Shown in pieces: positions 10,677-25,700 of a stretch of DNA of 64,000 nt. The notes under the pieces are model-generated. The model did not search any database. It saw only the letters and a list, made by a program, of their open reading frames with translations, and had not been told where the DNA came from. Source of the stretch: Metridium senile (taxonomy: Eukaryota; Cnidaria; Anthozoa; Actiniaria; Metridiidae); the NCBI GenBank assembly GCA_949775045.1, contig OX459099.1, positions 6,221,937 to 6,285,936 of the forward strand, in the 5' to 3' direction. Each line of letters begins with the position of its first letter. Positions within the stretch are counted from its first letter, which is position 1. The position numbers and the translations under genes are program-made.

Positions 10677-10779
10677 TCAACCAAATTTGTACATTTTATA
10701 CAGTCATACTAACTTTAAAAAGTTTACAATTACAAATTTTTCAATTCTTTAACAGCACATTAAGGCAACACTGTCTTCT

Positions 10780-13700
10780 TCAGGAATAACTTTGTTGATT
10801 TGCTCGGATATCATCTAATGCAATGTCCATTTTACTAAAAGTATCAAGCACCAAGGAATAGGCCTGGAAAAAAAAACAATATGGGGTTGGTCTAATAATA
10901 ATAATGGCAATTATTTATATGTTGTTCGGCCAGATCTTGACACTCTGTTCTCACAGTCTCACAAATGTAAATAGTTGGGACCTGGCAACTGCTGCATGAA
11001 GTCTACACATCAGGTGATGCCGGTAGACCATGAAGGGGAAAGGTTTTAAATACCAGTCATTGGACCATTACTCAGAGTCTTTAAATAATTGAGAAGAAGT
11101 TGCTGCCTTTGTTTCTTAAAAATCTACAAATGGTTAAAACTTCACGTCCTCTCAGATAGCAATGTAAAATGGAGGTCCCGTCCCTCGATAAAAAAAATTA
11201 ACATTGAGGGACATAAAAGAACTCTGTGTTCAGACATGGGTTGTAAGGTGGCAACTTAATGCGCCTTGAAATACCTTCAACTTGAACACATTAATTAAGT
11301 AAGCGCATAGAGCAGTTCTGGAAATGCGCTATACAAGAACTAGCCATTATTATTATTATTATTATTGGATTCTTTTTTGAGGATCAATTCACAATTTGAT
11401 TGGTTTGGTAGAGTGTTTGTTGGTAAAATGTAATTACAGGTAAAGATGAAAGATCCAAGATTTCTTCTTTAGAGCAGGAAAGGTCTGGTTGATTTTATCA
11501 CTAACCAATGACTGACAACTTACCTGTGCAAAAAGCTTTTCTTTATACTTGAGTTCAAGAACTGGGTCAACTTTCTCAGCTCCTGTCTCATCGGTGCTGG
11601 CTGGTGTCTGTCAGAGAATTAACACTCATTAATATCATTATCATTAATAGTATTTGATATCATTATCATCATTATAAGTATCATCATCATAGAAATAATC
11701 AGGGGCGGATCCAGGGGAGGGGAATTGGGTGACTTCCCCCCCCCCCTTTTCTAAGCAGTTATATATATTTTTTTTATATATCCGAAACCAAAATTCCCCC
11801 CCCCCCCTTTTTGAAAATCCTGGATCTGCCCCTGATAATCACCAATATTATCATCATCATCAACATTATAATTATCAAACAAATGTCTGTAGGTTGGATT
11901 TTGATTCATAATAGTATTTGTTGGTCCTCAACCTTTTAATTTTTAAAAACTTCTCCTAAGCTTGTAACTATCTTTCATTCCTCTGAAGATGGCCGCAAAG
12001 GCCGAACGCTTTAATAGGAGAAGTTTTTAAAAATTAAAAGGTTAAGGACCAACAACTATACTATAATGAATTATTATTATCATCAGACAGTAGAGTACAA
12101 ACACTAAAAGTGTGCAACATAAATACCACTAAATACTGCTAAATTATGAAAATTCTTTTGTTTTCTATTGTTTAATCAACACTATTTAGTGGTAAATAGT
12201 ACAAAGTATTGCACACTTTTATTGTTTGTACTCTATCATAATGATTATTGTGATCAGTATTCTATATTATTTCTTACCACAGGTCTGTCAGTAGAGTCAC
12301 TGGTAGTTGATTTGGCAGGTTGAGATGTTGGTGTTGTGGTACCTATAGCAACAACAGAGATATATTTGGTATTATTAATTATTGTACCTATTGGTGTTGC
12401 TATTTAATGGCTGAATTCATAGATCCACAATTTGCTTGAGTGAACATGAAACAATTGAGCAGTATTCCCACTGGAATATAGAATGTGCGACAAACATCAT
12501 AGATTTCAGAAAGATTTACCGCATTTACTGTTTTTTCCTAACATACTCTTAGAATACATAAATTCCAAGACATACTTATAAAGTTTTCAGCAATCTATGT
12601 ATATTTGTGCTGTATATTGAGAAAAACATATTTGGCTTGTCGGACGTAGCAACAGTAACTAAGACAGAACACAATGGATAGTGGATCTATGAATAAGTTG
12701 GTAAAGGTTATCCCCTTACCTCTACCAGTCTTTTTAGCAGACAACTTGGAACGAGTTGAAGTTGGTCTTTCCTTTAACAAACAAAAAGAAACATTGTTAA
12801 TTGATCAACTAATATATTTTGCTGTAGTAGGAATCTAATTATATGTAATATATACATGAGCGGCCAATCTGTATGCGATATACAACGGGAAGTCGAAGAT
12901 TAGCATACAGATCGAGTAGACACAAAAATTGTACAGTACTTATGAAAGTCCAACATTAGTTCTTTCATATTTTACTAAAATTGTCAAGATAAAAGTAAAT
13001 GTGGCTGAGAAAATTCAAGTTGAAACTTATGTGATTTACAGAACTCGTCACGGACGAGATTTCTTATATAAAATTCTCATAAATTTAATTATTTATGATA
13101 TATCACTATGCAAATTGCATAGTGTAGAAAGCAGTTAAGGATCTCAAGATGTTTCTTACATGTTCTGCTGCTTTTCCACCCTTTTTGTCCTTCCTGTCCC
13201 CTTTCTTGCTGTCAGGTTTTATTTGCTCTGTTGATGGCTTTTTACCTTTCTTATCTGTAAAACATTTAGAAATTAAATTTCATTTATAAATTGTTTTATG
13301 AATTTCTTAAGAATGATTATGTTTTTAAATTTTGATGAGTCTAGACTTTGATATAACATTAATAAGGAAGACAAACGCAAAGAAGTTACCCCGTTTCGAC
13401 ATCATCCGATGTCCTTATCAAGTGAGGTACAATAAACCTCACTTGTGAATGACATCGGACAATGTCAAAACGTCGTAACTTCTTGCATTTGTCTTTCTTA
13501 TTAATATTAAAGTTGTCCTTCAGTAGCATTTTTGAAAAGTATTATGAGAGTAGGTTTGAGGCCATGTACTACTATATTTATTCGGATCTTGAGCTTTCGT
13601 CGGACGCCAACATCATCAGAAGATGAAAAATTGTACAATTTAAAGCTCAAGATCTGAATAAATACAGTACTAATAATAACAATACATTTCTTATATAGCC

Positions 13701-16700
13701 CACCCCATTAAATCTTGGTGCGCTTTACAAAAATAAAACGAAAAATGAAAAATTACTATGAGTCAAAAAGAAAAGTTTTTAACTTGTTTTTGAAGGAGGA
13801 TAACAGTTTAATGTTCCTGAGATCAGCAGGCAAAGTGTTCCAAAGAGAGGCAGCAGCAACAGAGAAAGATCGAGCACCATAGGTTTCAGTTCGGTAAGAT
13901 GGCAGTTGAAGAAGCAGGCCAGAAGAGGTTGAACGAAGGTTAAATGTACATGGCCTCAAACCTACTCTCATAATACTTTCTTATTAATATTGTTAAAAAA
14001 TTCCCAAAACTTACATCCCTTGGAGAGAGACTTAGTAATACAATCTCTCCACCAATCAAATTTAACAATAAATAGATCAGTAGACCTTTTCACAGTTCCA
14101 TCCATCAACTTCAACCTCAATAGTGTAATATATTCTTACAATTTGACTACAGCTTGTGGTAATTTAAAGAATGTACACATTATTAACAATTGAAACACTT
14201 AAAAATTCCACGGATTTATTTTATTTATTTATGAAAGAATCCAAGTCAACCACAATGTATTGCGTGCTTGACATTGCCAAATAATCGCTAGGCGCCATTT
14301 TGCTTGCCATGTTAAATGGCCGATTTTTAGGTTTGTGAGGTGAATCCATTTCCATCAACCTGTGGATTACTGCAAGATGGTTGATATCGTGAAATATCCA
14401 ACAACTGTTAGGGAGAGCTACACAGTTGATAATACCTAATAGAATAGCAGTTTGTAGGCTGAGGTTGATCAACAACAACTGTGAAATAGTCTTTTGAGGT
14501 AGATCTTTACATACCTTCTTCTGGAGAAATGTTTTCTACCATATCTCTTTCTGGTAACCCTAACACACCCCGTATCATAGATGACTGATTGACCATGTTG
14601 TCAACCATCTCACACAGTAACTGATACCTGAAACAACAAGGATAATATTGTTGGTTTGTTGGAATGGAAGTTGAATTTATAGTTTGATATGGAAATTGAA
14701 TATAGTAATTCAATTTGACTGACTGACTGACTGACTGGCTAACTGATATTGCTGACAGGCTAATTGCTTGATTGCTTGATTACATGATTGACAGCATGAT
14801 TGATTGATTTGATTATTGCTTGATTGATTGCATTGCTTGACTGATTGATTGCATTGATTAATTGATTGCATTGATTGATTGATTGCATGATTGATTGATG
14901 GCATTGATTGATTGATTGCATTGATTGATTGTATGATTGATTGCTTGATTGCATGATTAATTGATGGCATGATTGATTGATTGATTGTATGATTGATTGC
15001 TTGATTGCATGATTGATTGATGGCATGATTGATTGATTGCATTGATTGATTGATGGCATGATTGATTGATTGATGGCATGATTGATTGCATTGATTGATT
15101 GATTGATGGCATGATTGATTGCATAATTGATTAGTTGATTGATTGATGGCATGATTTTTTGATTAATTGATTGTCTGATTGCATGATTAATTGAATGATT
15201 GCATGATTAATTGATTGTTTGAATATACTTACGTTGCATTATACATGGCTTGCTTGACAGGATTCATGGGAGGGAACGACAATGTTACCATGGACAAGTT
15301 TAGTTTCTGTAACAACTCCTCACGTTGCTCATCCTCTTCAACATTCATTATGCGCTATTTAATGAGATACAATTATAGAATAATTTAAAACCATCTCAGT
15401 TTGAATATCACATTGATTTCAAAGTTGTTTCAAAGGAGTATCTCAGTGGAATGAATAGTATCTAGTACTGGTATTAAATAACAATTGATCAATATATTAT
15501 ATTTAACTGATCTGACATATAGTGACATAAATGTTGTTCAAAAATCTGCTTATGTGGTACTATCTCTTAGGGGTAAAAAAATGTCCATGCCACATCATTT
15601 TTAAAGGATGTCCGGTATCTTGTAAAGGTGTGTGAATCCCCCTCCCCTCCCCCCATCCTTGGTGCAACAGTCAATCTCATATAGAACTGAGTGGCTTTGG
15701 TTGATGAAATCTTATTGAGAGGTTAAGAAGTTTTGATAACAAATAGTACATACCTGTTGCAAACCCTTCAAAGAAAGGTCCCAATCTTCCTCAGGCTCCA
15801 ATTCAGAGTAAAGAGCTTTGAGCTCATTAACAACTTCATCATGGAAGTGTAACTGCAGATGAGAATTGATATCACAGTTATAAGCATAATGTAAGTTAAC
15901 TATTGATAAATCAAGCCATTTCCCTGGGTTCCAGAGGCTCTAGTCTCTCTCCCCAATCCCCTCTAGAGCCTCTGGAACCCAGGGTATCAAGCCATAGGCC
16001 TTTCCAGAACTTGCCTGACTAGTCACTAAACAACATAATATACTACAGCAAACATTATTGCATCATGCCAACGAGTTTAATTGAGGCAGAGATTACATCA
16101 AATTAACCAATGACTTTATGAGTTTATGTACAAACTGATTGACAGGTCTTAAAAAAATTAAATCAAATTGAAATTCACAATTTGCCAGTCATGATACAAT
16201 GATGTTTGCTGTAATAATTATATAATATACACCTATTTCAGATATCGTTGTCGCAGCCGAAGCTACAGTCCACACTCTAAAGCCTTCAAAGGATTCGGTT
16301 ACATGGACTTAATTTGTGATTTATTGCACGTTTTTTTAAACAAATATTTGTATTTATGTCTACCACTGCAACAACTTGTTATGGTCATATAACATAAACA
16401 TGTACAGCCAAAATATGCTATGAATATATCGATAACAAGAGAAGAAATACCAACATCCTTTGCAGGATTCAGAGTGTGGACTGTGGCTTTGTTTGCGACA
16501 ACGATTTTTTAAATAGGTGTATAATGTGATAAGAGGCAAGTATAGAACAAGTAATGATGTAATAAGTAATAACGTTTTTCAAGTATTTATGCAAAAATCA
16601 AACAAATCATATTACGTACTCCTTCATTCTTCCTTGAGAAAATCTCTTCTTCCTGAAATGAAACAAAACTTTTATCAAGCTTTTGCTGCCATGAAAGTGA

Positions 16701-19700
16701 GGCAGGGAACATGGGAGATTGCTGTGATGTGGTGTTGCTGAATATTTTTGCAGCATTGCTGTGAAAAAAATTATCAAAGAGCAGTGTTGTGGTGATGTGA
16801 ATGCCTTCAGTGTGTTGTGTTTGCTTTTCCAAAACTGCAGTGTGAGGTGAATTTTACTGAAAGCTGTGGTGTTTGTAGTGTGTGGTGAGAGATATCGTGA
16901 TGCGGTGTTGTTGAGTTTTTCTGCGGTGTTGCAGTGATGAGGACCCCCTCAGTGAAACCCTTGGGTTATAATATACATACCGTGATATATGCATCAACAG
17001 GTGACCTTGCTCGTTCTGGTGTCCTTACGCCATCTAATATTTCTTGTAACATACGACGTGCAGCTTCTTCAGCTTCTCTGTGTGCCAAGTCTTGTTCTAT
17101 TTCCTTGCGTGCATCGGCGTAGACATCTTCCTCCACCGCAATGCCTGATAATAGAATATGTTATTAAAGTAGATATTGGGGACATGCATCTGCTTGTAAT
17201 AATTGTAGATGCTTTTATAGGTTTTATTGGTTAATTGCCTGTCTGTCTGTCTGTCTGCTTGTCTGTCTGTTTGTAAGAGTCAAGAGCCAATCAGAAAGTA
17301 TTATTATATAATGATCATGCAATTTGCATGAGGTCTAGAACAAGCTTTCTGGTGCTGATTCGCAGACCGACGTTTTGAAGAAACTTCTGGATGCAACGCT
17401 GAGGCTAAGGTTTAGCTGACACTGAATAATAACTTACCCCTGAGTGATATTCTTATGGCTGCGCCCCCACACAACACAGGCTGTGTTAGTAGCTCCCATG
17501 TCTCTGAGAATATGCCAGGATTACGTGACTTGAAGATAAAAGGGAACTTCATTGTGTCCCCAGGTAGAATAACGCCACTATTGGTATCAAAATAGAAACG
17601 TTGTGTGGAGCCTGCTAGATGAGTACCAAGCTTGTTGGGTTTAGGGACTATCTATAATCAAAATATATAATTATCATATTAGACAGTAACCTTCCCCGCA
17701 TGCAACCCTTTCCCTCTCATAGGATCCCTTTTATCATTTCCCTGAGGGGGGATTGGGAGCCGGCAAGAAATGAAGGGATCTCCTCTCCTCTTTTCCTGTG
17801 GGGCCTCAGTCCCTCCCGGTCACTCGAGACAGGGAGCCCAATAAAAGGAGAAAAAAGAAATTTAATAGTTACACACTTTCCTTTCCTTCCCTTTTAACCA
17901 TTTCTTTCCACTTCCTTCCAATTTCATTTCCCATTATTTTTTGTCATTAACCCCTTCCTTTTTCATTCCTTTTTCTTTCATTTTCCTCTTTTCCATTGTT
18001 ATTCCCTTTGACACTTTTCACCCATATATCTGCTTTTCACTCCCTCTTTTCCTTCCCATTTTCCATTTCCTTCCCTTTCAGTTGTATTATTCAAGTTACC
18101 TTCCATGAGAAGTATATAGCAGTTGTGCCGTCATTACAGATATTCAAAAGAGACACAACACGTTCATTGGTGTTGGCCTGAAACAAGACACGGCATGACA
18201 CGCCCACTCTTCCTATGTTATTGTTTGGAGCACCAGTCCAATGTGCTGTCTGCCCATCAACCGTTAGTGAAGGGCCAAGAATTGGACGGGGGATGACATC
18301 TGAATAACTTCTCAACGGATCTCTGTGATAGCAAATAAAACTAGTTTATAAAAACATTATGATATCTATTGTGTTTTATAGTCTGCTGTTTGCATAACAA
18401 CACATACTTAGGGTGCTTTTATTTATTAGTGTATGGGGGTCGGCAATATAAAGGGGGATCACATTATTTTCAGAAGCTATATGGGGGGAGGGGTTGTTAC
18501 AAAATGTATGCTGTTTTATCGGTTTAGAAAATATGGACGAAATATAAGGGGGTTATGATATTTTTGCCAACCAGGAATAGGGGGTTGGGTAATATTTGGA
18601 AAAGACAACCAATGATTTTGCCGACCATCCCCCTCCCCATACACTAATAAATGAAAGCCCCCTTGGGCTGTGTAAGCTAGAGACAGTTAATTGCTATGAG
18701 GGTTCCACTACATCCATGGGTCACAGTACAACTACTTCAACCGGGGCCACCCAAACAATTTTCAAAATACATATTTTTGAGATCAAACAAAATTCTATAC
18801 TAAAGATCCCGGGGGGGGGGGGGGGGGGGGTACTCCCATATATTTACTATACGGGGATGATCCGCTGAACAGGGTATGGTTTTTCGAGCTTTCTGTCATA
18901 AACAGGGTATGGTTTTTTGAGTTTTCTGTCATGAACAGGGTATATATTTACCCCATTTTCCCATTTCCTTTTTTTTTTGTCATAATCAGGTATAGTAATT
19001 AGGTAATATGATGAGCAGCGCGGTCTTTCGTCTTTTGGGAAATTCAGCATGTTTTCGCGGCATAAACATGGTCCTAAACTGTCATAAACAGGGTCCCATT
19101 TTTATCACTTGTCATAAACAGGGTATAAGAATTTGTCTTTTTCTGTCATAAACAGGGTAGCCGTTTTAGGATCCCAGCGGAACACCCCTACCCAAATCGT
19201 AGTGGAGTACCCCCCCCCCCCCCCCGGGCTAAAGATGTCTCTTATTCAATCTTGATCTATTCCATCCACATATAAAGAAAATAACTATTAGCATTTTAAG
19301 CAAAGAATTCAAATATTTGTAGAGATTCTATTTTTCATATTTCTCAATCGTGATTGGATAATTAAGTATTGGTGGCCCTGATTGAAGTGGCTCCACTGTA
19401 TATTACGTACGAATGTAGTAAAGCTGTTCAATAAAATTAAGAACAATATATAATACTGACATGATTACAAAAGATGAATTACAGCATAACCTGCCTTACC
19501 GTGGCCACCCAATTAAAGTTTTCTACAAGCTAGCTTTAGCTTTCAAAAGTTTCTCTTTTTAAATTATTTGCTATCCCTTTTCAAATTTCAACGTTTTTCA
19601 AACACTTATATAAACTTCACTCTTGTCTTGGCTTTGAAATTATCAAAGTGTTTACCATTCTACACTCGGCGTGTCTTTTATATACAAAACTTTAATTAGG

Positions 19701-22700
19701 TGACCACGGTAAGGTGCATCGCGCTGTAAATTAAATACATTTTATATACATGTAAGTTCTACCTTTCTTGCAGTTGTTGTTCATCTGGTTCAGGTTCTTC
19801 CTCCTCTGGGACAGTTGACATGCTATGACATTTTGATGTTATCAGTGGCTTGTTGCTCCCAATGACCTCTAGGTTATCGATGTACTAAGAACATTTAACA
19901 AAAAAGAACTTTTAATTGTTGATCTGAAACTCTTCTCTGTGAGTTGGTTATTAATTGTTGATCCCTTGATTAGGCTTTCAGACTCACTGTGTAATGTTTG
20001 TGTACTACGTTTCAACGCCATTTTTGGTCATGTACCTGAAGAAGAAGACGACCCAACTGGCGTCAAAATGTAGTACCCAAACATTACACATCAAAGTATC
20101 AACAAAGACCTTAAGTTAAAAAACAATAATGAATTTTCCACCCTAGTGTGTAGGGGAAAAATTCTCAATTTTGATCAATTTTCAATATTTTTCAAAACAT
20201 CCCTAAAACTATCTGACTGACGTCTATATGTTATCTAATCGATCCTAGAATGATTACCAATCAAAATAGATCAAAAATTCAACAATTTCAATTTGTCAAA
20301 AATTTGAAATTTTCGACCCTGGCGGGTAGGGGGAAAATTCTCAATTTTCAATATTTTTCAAAACATCCCTAAAACTATCTGAGTGATGTGTATATGTTAT
20401 CTGATCAATCCTAGAATGATTACCAATGAAAATAGATCAAAAATTCAACAATTTCAATTTGTCAAAAATTTGAAATTTTCGACCCTAGCGAGTAGGGGAA
20501 AAATTCTCAATTTTGATCAATTTTCAATATTTTTCAAAACATCCCTAAAACTATCTGAGTGATGTGTATATGTTATCTGATCAATCCTAGAATGATTACC
20601 AATCAAAATAGATCAAAAATTCAAAAATTTCAATTTGTCAAAAATTTGAAATTTTCGACCCTGGCGGGTAGGGGAAAAATTCTCAATTTTCAATATTTTT
20701 CAAAACATCCCTAAAACTATCTGAGTGATGTGTATATGTTATCTGATCAATCCTAGAATGATTACCAATGAAAATAGATCAAAAATTCAAAAATTTGAAA
20801 TTTTCGACCCTAGCGGGTAGGGGAAAAATTCTCAATTTTGATCAATTTTCAATATTTTTCAAAACATCCCTAAAACTATCTGACTGACGTCTATATGTTA
20901 TCTAATCGATCCTAGAATGATTACCAATCAAAATAGATCAAAAATTCAACAATTTCAATTTGTCAAAAATTTGAAATTTTCGACCCTGGCGGGTAGGGGA
21001 AAAATTCTCAATTTTCAATATTTTTCAAAACATCCCTAAAACTATCTGAGTGATGTGTATATGTTATCTGATCAATCCTAGAATGATTACCAATGAAAAT
21101 AGATCAAAAATTCAAAAATTTCAATTTGTCAAAAATTTGAAATTTTCGACCCTAGCGGGTAGGGGAAAAATTCTCAATTTTGATCAATTTTCAATATTTT
21201 TCAAAACATCCCTAAAACTATCTGAGTGATGTGTATATGTTATCTGATCAATCCTAGAATGATTACCAATCAAAATAGATCAAAAATTCAAAAATTTCAA
21301 TTTGTCAAAAATTTGAAATTTTCGACCCTGGCGGGTAGGGGAAAAATTCTCAATTTTCAATATTTTTCAAAACATCCCTAAAACTATCTGAGTGATGTGT
21401 ATATGTTATCTGATCAATCCTAGAATGATTACCAATGAAAATAGATCAAAAATTCAAAAATTTCAATTTGTCAAAAATTTGAAATTTTCGACCCTAGCGG
21501 GTAGGGGAAAAATTCTCAATTTTGATCAATTTTCAATATTTTTCAAAACATCCCTAAAACTATCTGACTGACGTCTATATGTTATCTGATCGATCCTAGA
21601 ATGATTACCAATCAAAATAGATCAAAAATTCAACAATTTCAATTTGTCAAAAATTTGAAATTTTCGACCCTGGCGGGTAGGGGAAAAATTCTCAATTTTC
21701 AATATTTTTCAAAACATCCCTAAAACTATCTGAGTGATGTGTATATGTTATCTGATCAATCCTAGAATTATTACCAATGAAAATAGATCAAAAATTCAAC
21801 AATTTCAATTTGTCAAAAATTTGAAATTTTCGACCTTGGCGGGTAGGGGAAAAATTCTCAATTTTGATCAATTTTCAATATTTTTCAAAACATCCCTAAA
21901 ACTATCTGAGTGATGTGTATATGTTATCTGATCAATCCTAGAATTATTACCAATGAAAATAGATCAAAAATTCAACAATTTCAATTTGTCAAAAATTTGA
22001 AATTTTCGACCTTGGCGGGTAGGGGAAAAATTCTCAATTTTGATCAATTTTCAATATTTTTCAAAAAATCCCTAAAACTATCTGAGTGATGTGTATATGT
22101 TATCTGATCAATCCTAGAATGATTACCAATCAAAATAGTTCAAAAATTCAAAAATTTCAATTTGTCAAAAATTTGAAATTTTCGACCCTTGCGAGTAGGG
22201 GGAAAATTCTCAATTTTGATCAATTTTCAATATTTTTCAAAACGTCCCTAAAACTATCTGAGTGATGTGTATATGTTATCTGATCAATCCTAGAATGATT
22301 ACCAATCAAAATAGATCAAATATTCAACAATTTCAATTTGTCAAAAATTTGAAATTTTCGACCCTAGTGGGTAGGGGAAAAATTCTCAAATTGGGCCATT
22401 TTTCAACTTTTTTCAAAACATCGCTAAAACTATGAGTGATGTGTATATGTTATCTGATCAATCCTAGAATGATTACCAATCAAAATAGTTCAAAAATTCA
22501 ACAATTTCAATTTGTCAAAAATTTGAAATAACGTAAGAAACTTAACTTTACTAATGTTTTTTGATTTTTTAGCCCTTCATCTGAGTTTTTTAGTATTTTA
22601 TTTTATCTTTCATAATATACAAATTAGGTAATACCTAATAGCGGAGCTCCAGTTTAAATTGTTCTTACAACATCAATATGTGCATGTAAATAGTTTTTGT

Positions 22701-25700
22701 GCATGGGCCATGCCTAATCTAAACTGTAATTATTTTAGTTATGTAACCGCAAAAGACAACTACAAAATCATAGATATAGGTGGAACGGACTTTTAATTTT
22801 ATTTACTTTATGAGCAAATAATAATCTGCGATATATATATTTTCGATAAAAATTCAAAAATCTTATTTATCACGCATACAGCGTACTATATTTTTCAATA
22901 ATTTTATGCTCAAATTATGAAAAGGTATTTTGTGTGCATAATGAATTATTAACTAAAAAATCCAACCCAACCCATTTTTATTTTTAAAATATGAACCTAG
23001 AAAAAAACTTCGATATCACTATAACGTTTCTAGAGAAACAAAATTAGGTATCCACGCGTTTTTGAAAAAGATATGAACTTTTAGATTTTACTTTTTGAGA
23101 TCAAATCGTACAAAAATTCGTGACAGCGTGAATTGTGTCACGCACAACACAGCGTGCATGATAAAGTCCCATAGACAAAACGCTGAGAAAAATCAAGATT
23201 TTGAGCTTCAAATTGACAAAAACGTTACTTGAACAAGTACTTAATAGGATGGCAACTATGTATTTAAAGGAAAAAAGGGAATTCTATAACATTTCTTTAT
23301 AAAAAAAACCTTTTCATCGAATTAAATTTACAATTAAAAAAAGTAGTCATGGCAAATCTTCAAAATTCAAACAAAACAAAAACGACCTGAAACGGTTCTT
23401 TTGAAGTGGAATTAAAGACCTCAAGTATCAGTTCTACCAACACAGGAACGATTTGAAAAGACAAGGATGTTAAAACAAGGTATTTTATTATGAAAAAGTT
23501 TGTGTAAAACATCATTTTGTTCTGTAAAAAAACTTTAACAACTTTGAAATAGAAACTACAATAAAAATGTTCGTTTAGTAAACATAAAATAGTCAATATT
23601 GCTAAATAAACAGATGTTATTCAACCAGTTTTGAATTATGTTTGTATTCTAATTCATCTTTAATGTTTTCCGTTGATGAGTTTGTGAAAAGCACATAAAG
23701 AAATCCCTTTTTGAATCGACCAAATACCACAAAAAGTACAATTTACACACTTGTAAACATCGTGTTATGTACGGTTTGTATCTCAAAAAGTAATTCAAAT
23801 GGAGATAAACGTTTTCTTTTTTCTTTCTATAATAAATCAGAGAACAGATTCTTCCTTTTTGAAGCTTAATAATTATTTCAAGTTTTTAGGCCGTGTTTTT
23901 TCACGCTCGTTATCAAACAGTTTTTCTCAAAAAACTTGAAATAAATAATCCGTTGAACTTACTTTATCGGTGATTATTTTCCAAAGGTTTTCTTCTTCTC
24001 AATGACATCGATAATATTTTGACGAATACATGAATATACTTGAATCAGTTTTGATGAATTAAACATGGTCATAGTTAAACTGCCAAGCTTGAAAATCCAT
24101 AAATAAACTATACTGAAGGAAGCATTTTGAAGATAGTTTTCATAACGAATAAAGTCGCTTCTTTTTCAATTCTTTTACGTTGCTGTAGTCTTTATTCTTC
24201 TACGAAGTTTTATCTACAGACAAGAGTTCTTGGCCTTTCAATCTTTTCCTTTTCTTGAGATAAATTTCTTCATTTTTGTCTCCTTCAAGTTTATTTTCTT
24301 CTTTGGTAGTCTTTATTCTTCAAATAAGTTTTATCTACAGACACGTTTTCTTGGCCTTTCAGTTCTACTGTTTAATTTCTTCATTTTTGTATCCGGCCCA
24401 AGTTTATTTTCTTCTTCGGCCAAAACTATCTTAATTTGATTCTTCGATGTTCATATTTCTCAGTTGATATTTTAAGTATTGTATTTTGTTGTTGTTTGTT
24501 TGACTTTTTTTGTCGATAAAAGAACAACCTGCTTTCGATTCGGGCTCTGCTATTCGGCGCGCGCGCATCACTTTCCCGCCGAAATGTAAACAGCCAATCA
24601 GTATCGTGATGGGCACGGACGTTGTACGGACGTGCGCGCCCGCGATCCTATGTGGTGTCCATGAAAAATCAACTCGATGGGTTACCATTTTTTCTTAGGT
24701 ATGGTGCTCCGCTCGCGCGGGCCTACGGCCCGCGCGAAAGCTCCGCTATTATACACTATACACTAGTTTACTTGTTTTTTTTTACTTGTCAGCTTCCGTT
24801 TAATACTGCTGCAGAACGTTTCCTTCTTTTCTTTTCTAATAGTCCTTTTCACAGTTCCATTCAGTGACCACAAATAATAGTTCCAAGTTGTGGTTCCCGT
24901 TGCTCCGCATATAGCATAACTACTAATAAGCATACCTAATAGGTAGTACATTGCTGCCTCATAATGCATGCAACAAGTACATTGTAAATATAGAATGGCG
25001 AATTGGCAGAATATTGATTCTGTAGTTTGTTGATAATTATTAAATGAAGATGAATGGAAGTTAGGGTGAGGAAATTCAATTTGAGATAAGCATTTTTTAA
25101 ATTTAGGGTAGAGTGGAAAACAGAGTGAGTATACTTATAACCAATGACTATTCAGTTATGTGGTACTGTTTCATGAAAATATTACAAACTGATTGAATTT
25201 GTAAGAGTTTGTTTAAGAATTGAACATTACATGGTATATTAAAACTGGAACAGTAACAAAGTTGTATCAATTTATAAATGAAAAGAAAAAAGCCGGGGAA
25301 AAAAGGATGAACAACTGGTTATATTGAAAGTTAATTATGAAATAACTAAATTTGTGTCAGTTCAGATATATTTGAATGTGCCTTACATTATCAATAGAAT
25401 CTACAGGGAGCTCATCCTCGGGAACCCAGGGGTATTCTTCTGACGCTCGTTTCTCGCTTCCACAACATATACCCCTGGGAACGAAGTCTGTTGGAGCTTG
25501 TTCCGGAAGTCAAAATTCAGCTCTTTCCTGATTGGTCGACCTTATTAAGTCCTTATTAAGTCGACCAATGAAAATCAAGATAACCATTCAAAGAAAGTCA
25601 TTAAATAAGTTTGAATTTTGACTTCCAGAACAAGCTCCAACAGACTACGTTCCCAGGGGTATATGTTGTGGAAGCGAGAAACGAGCGACAGAAGAATACC

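Noticed and set aside
16616..16652. 37-nt version of MYCBPAP exon 17
   Set aside because: Using the donor at 16615 shifts the frame into a stop in exon 18; the 33-nt version with donor GTACGT keeps frame.
20131..22527. CRISPR-like array
   Set aside because: Units are adjacent without unique spacers and lie in an intron of a eukaryotic gene; it is a satellite.
24510..24867. Short frames in the CpG-rich intronic stretch
   Set aside because: No motif, no conservation cue and no phase-matching splice sites to MYCBPAP.
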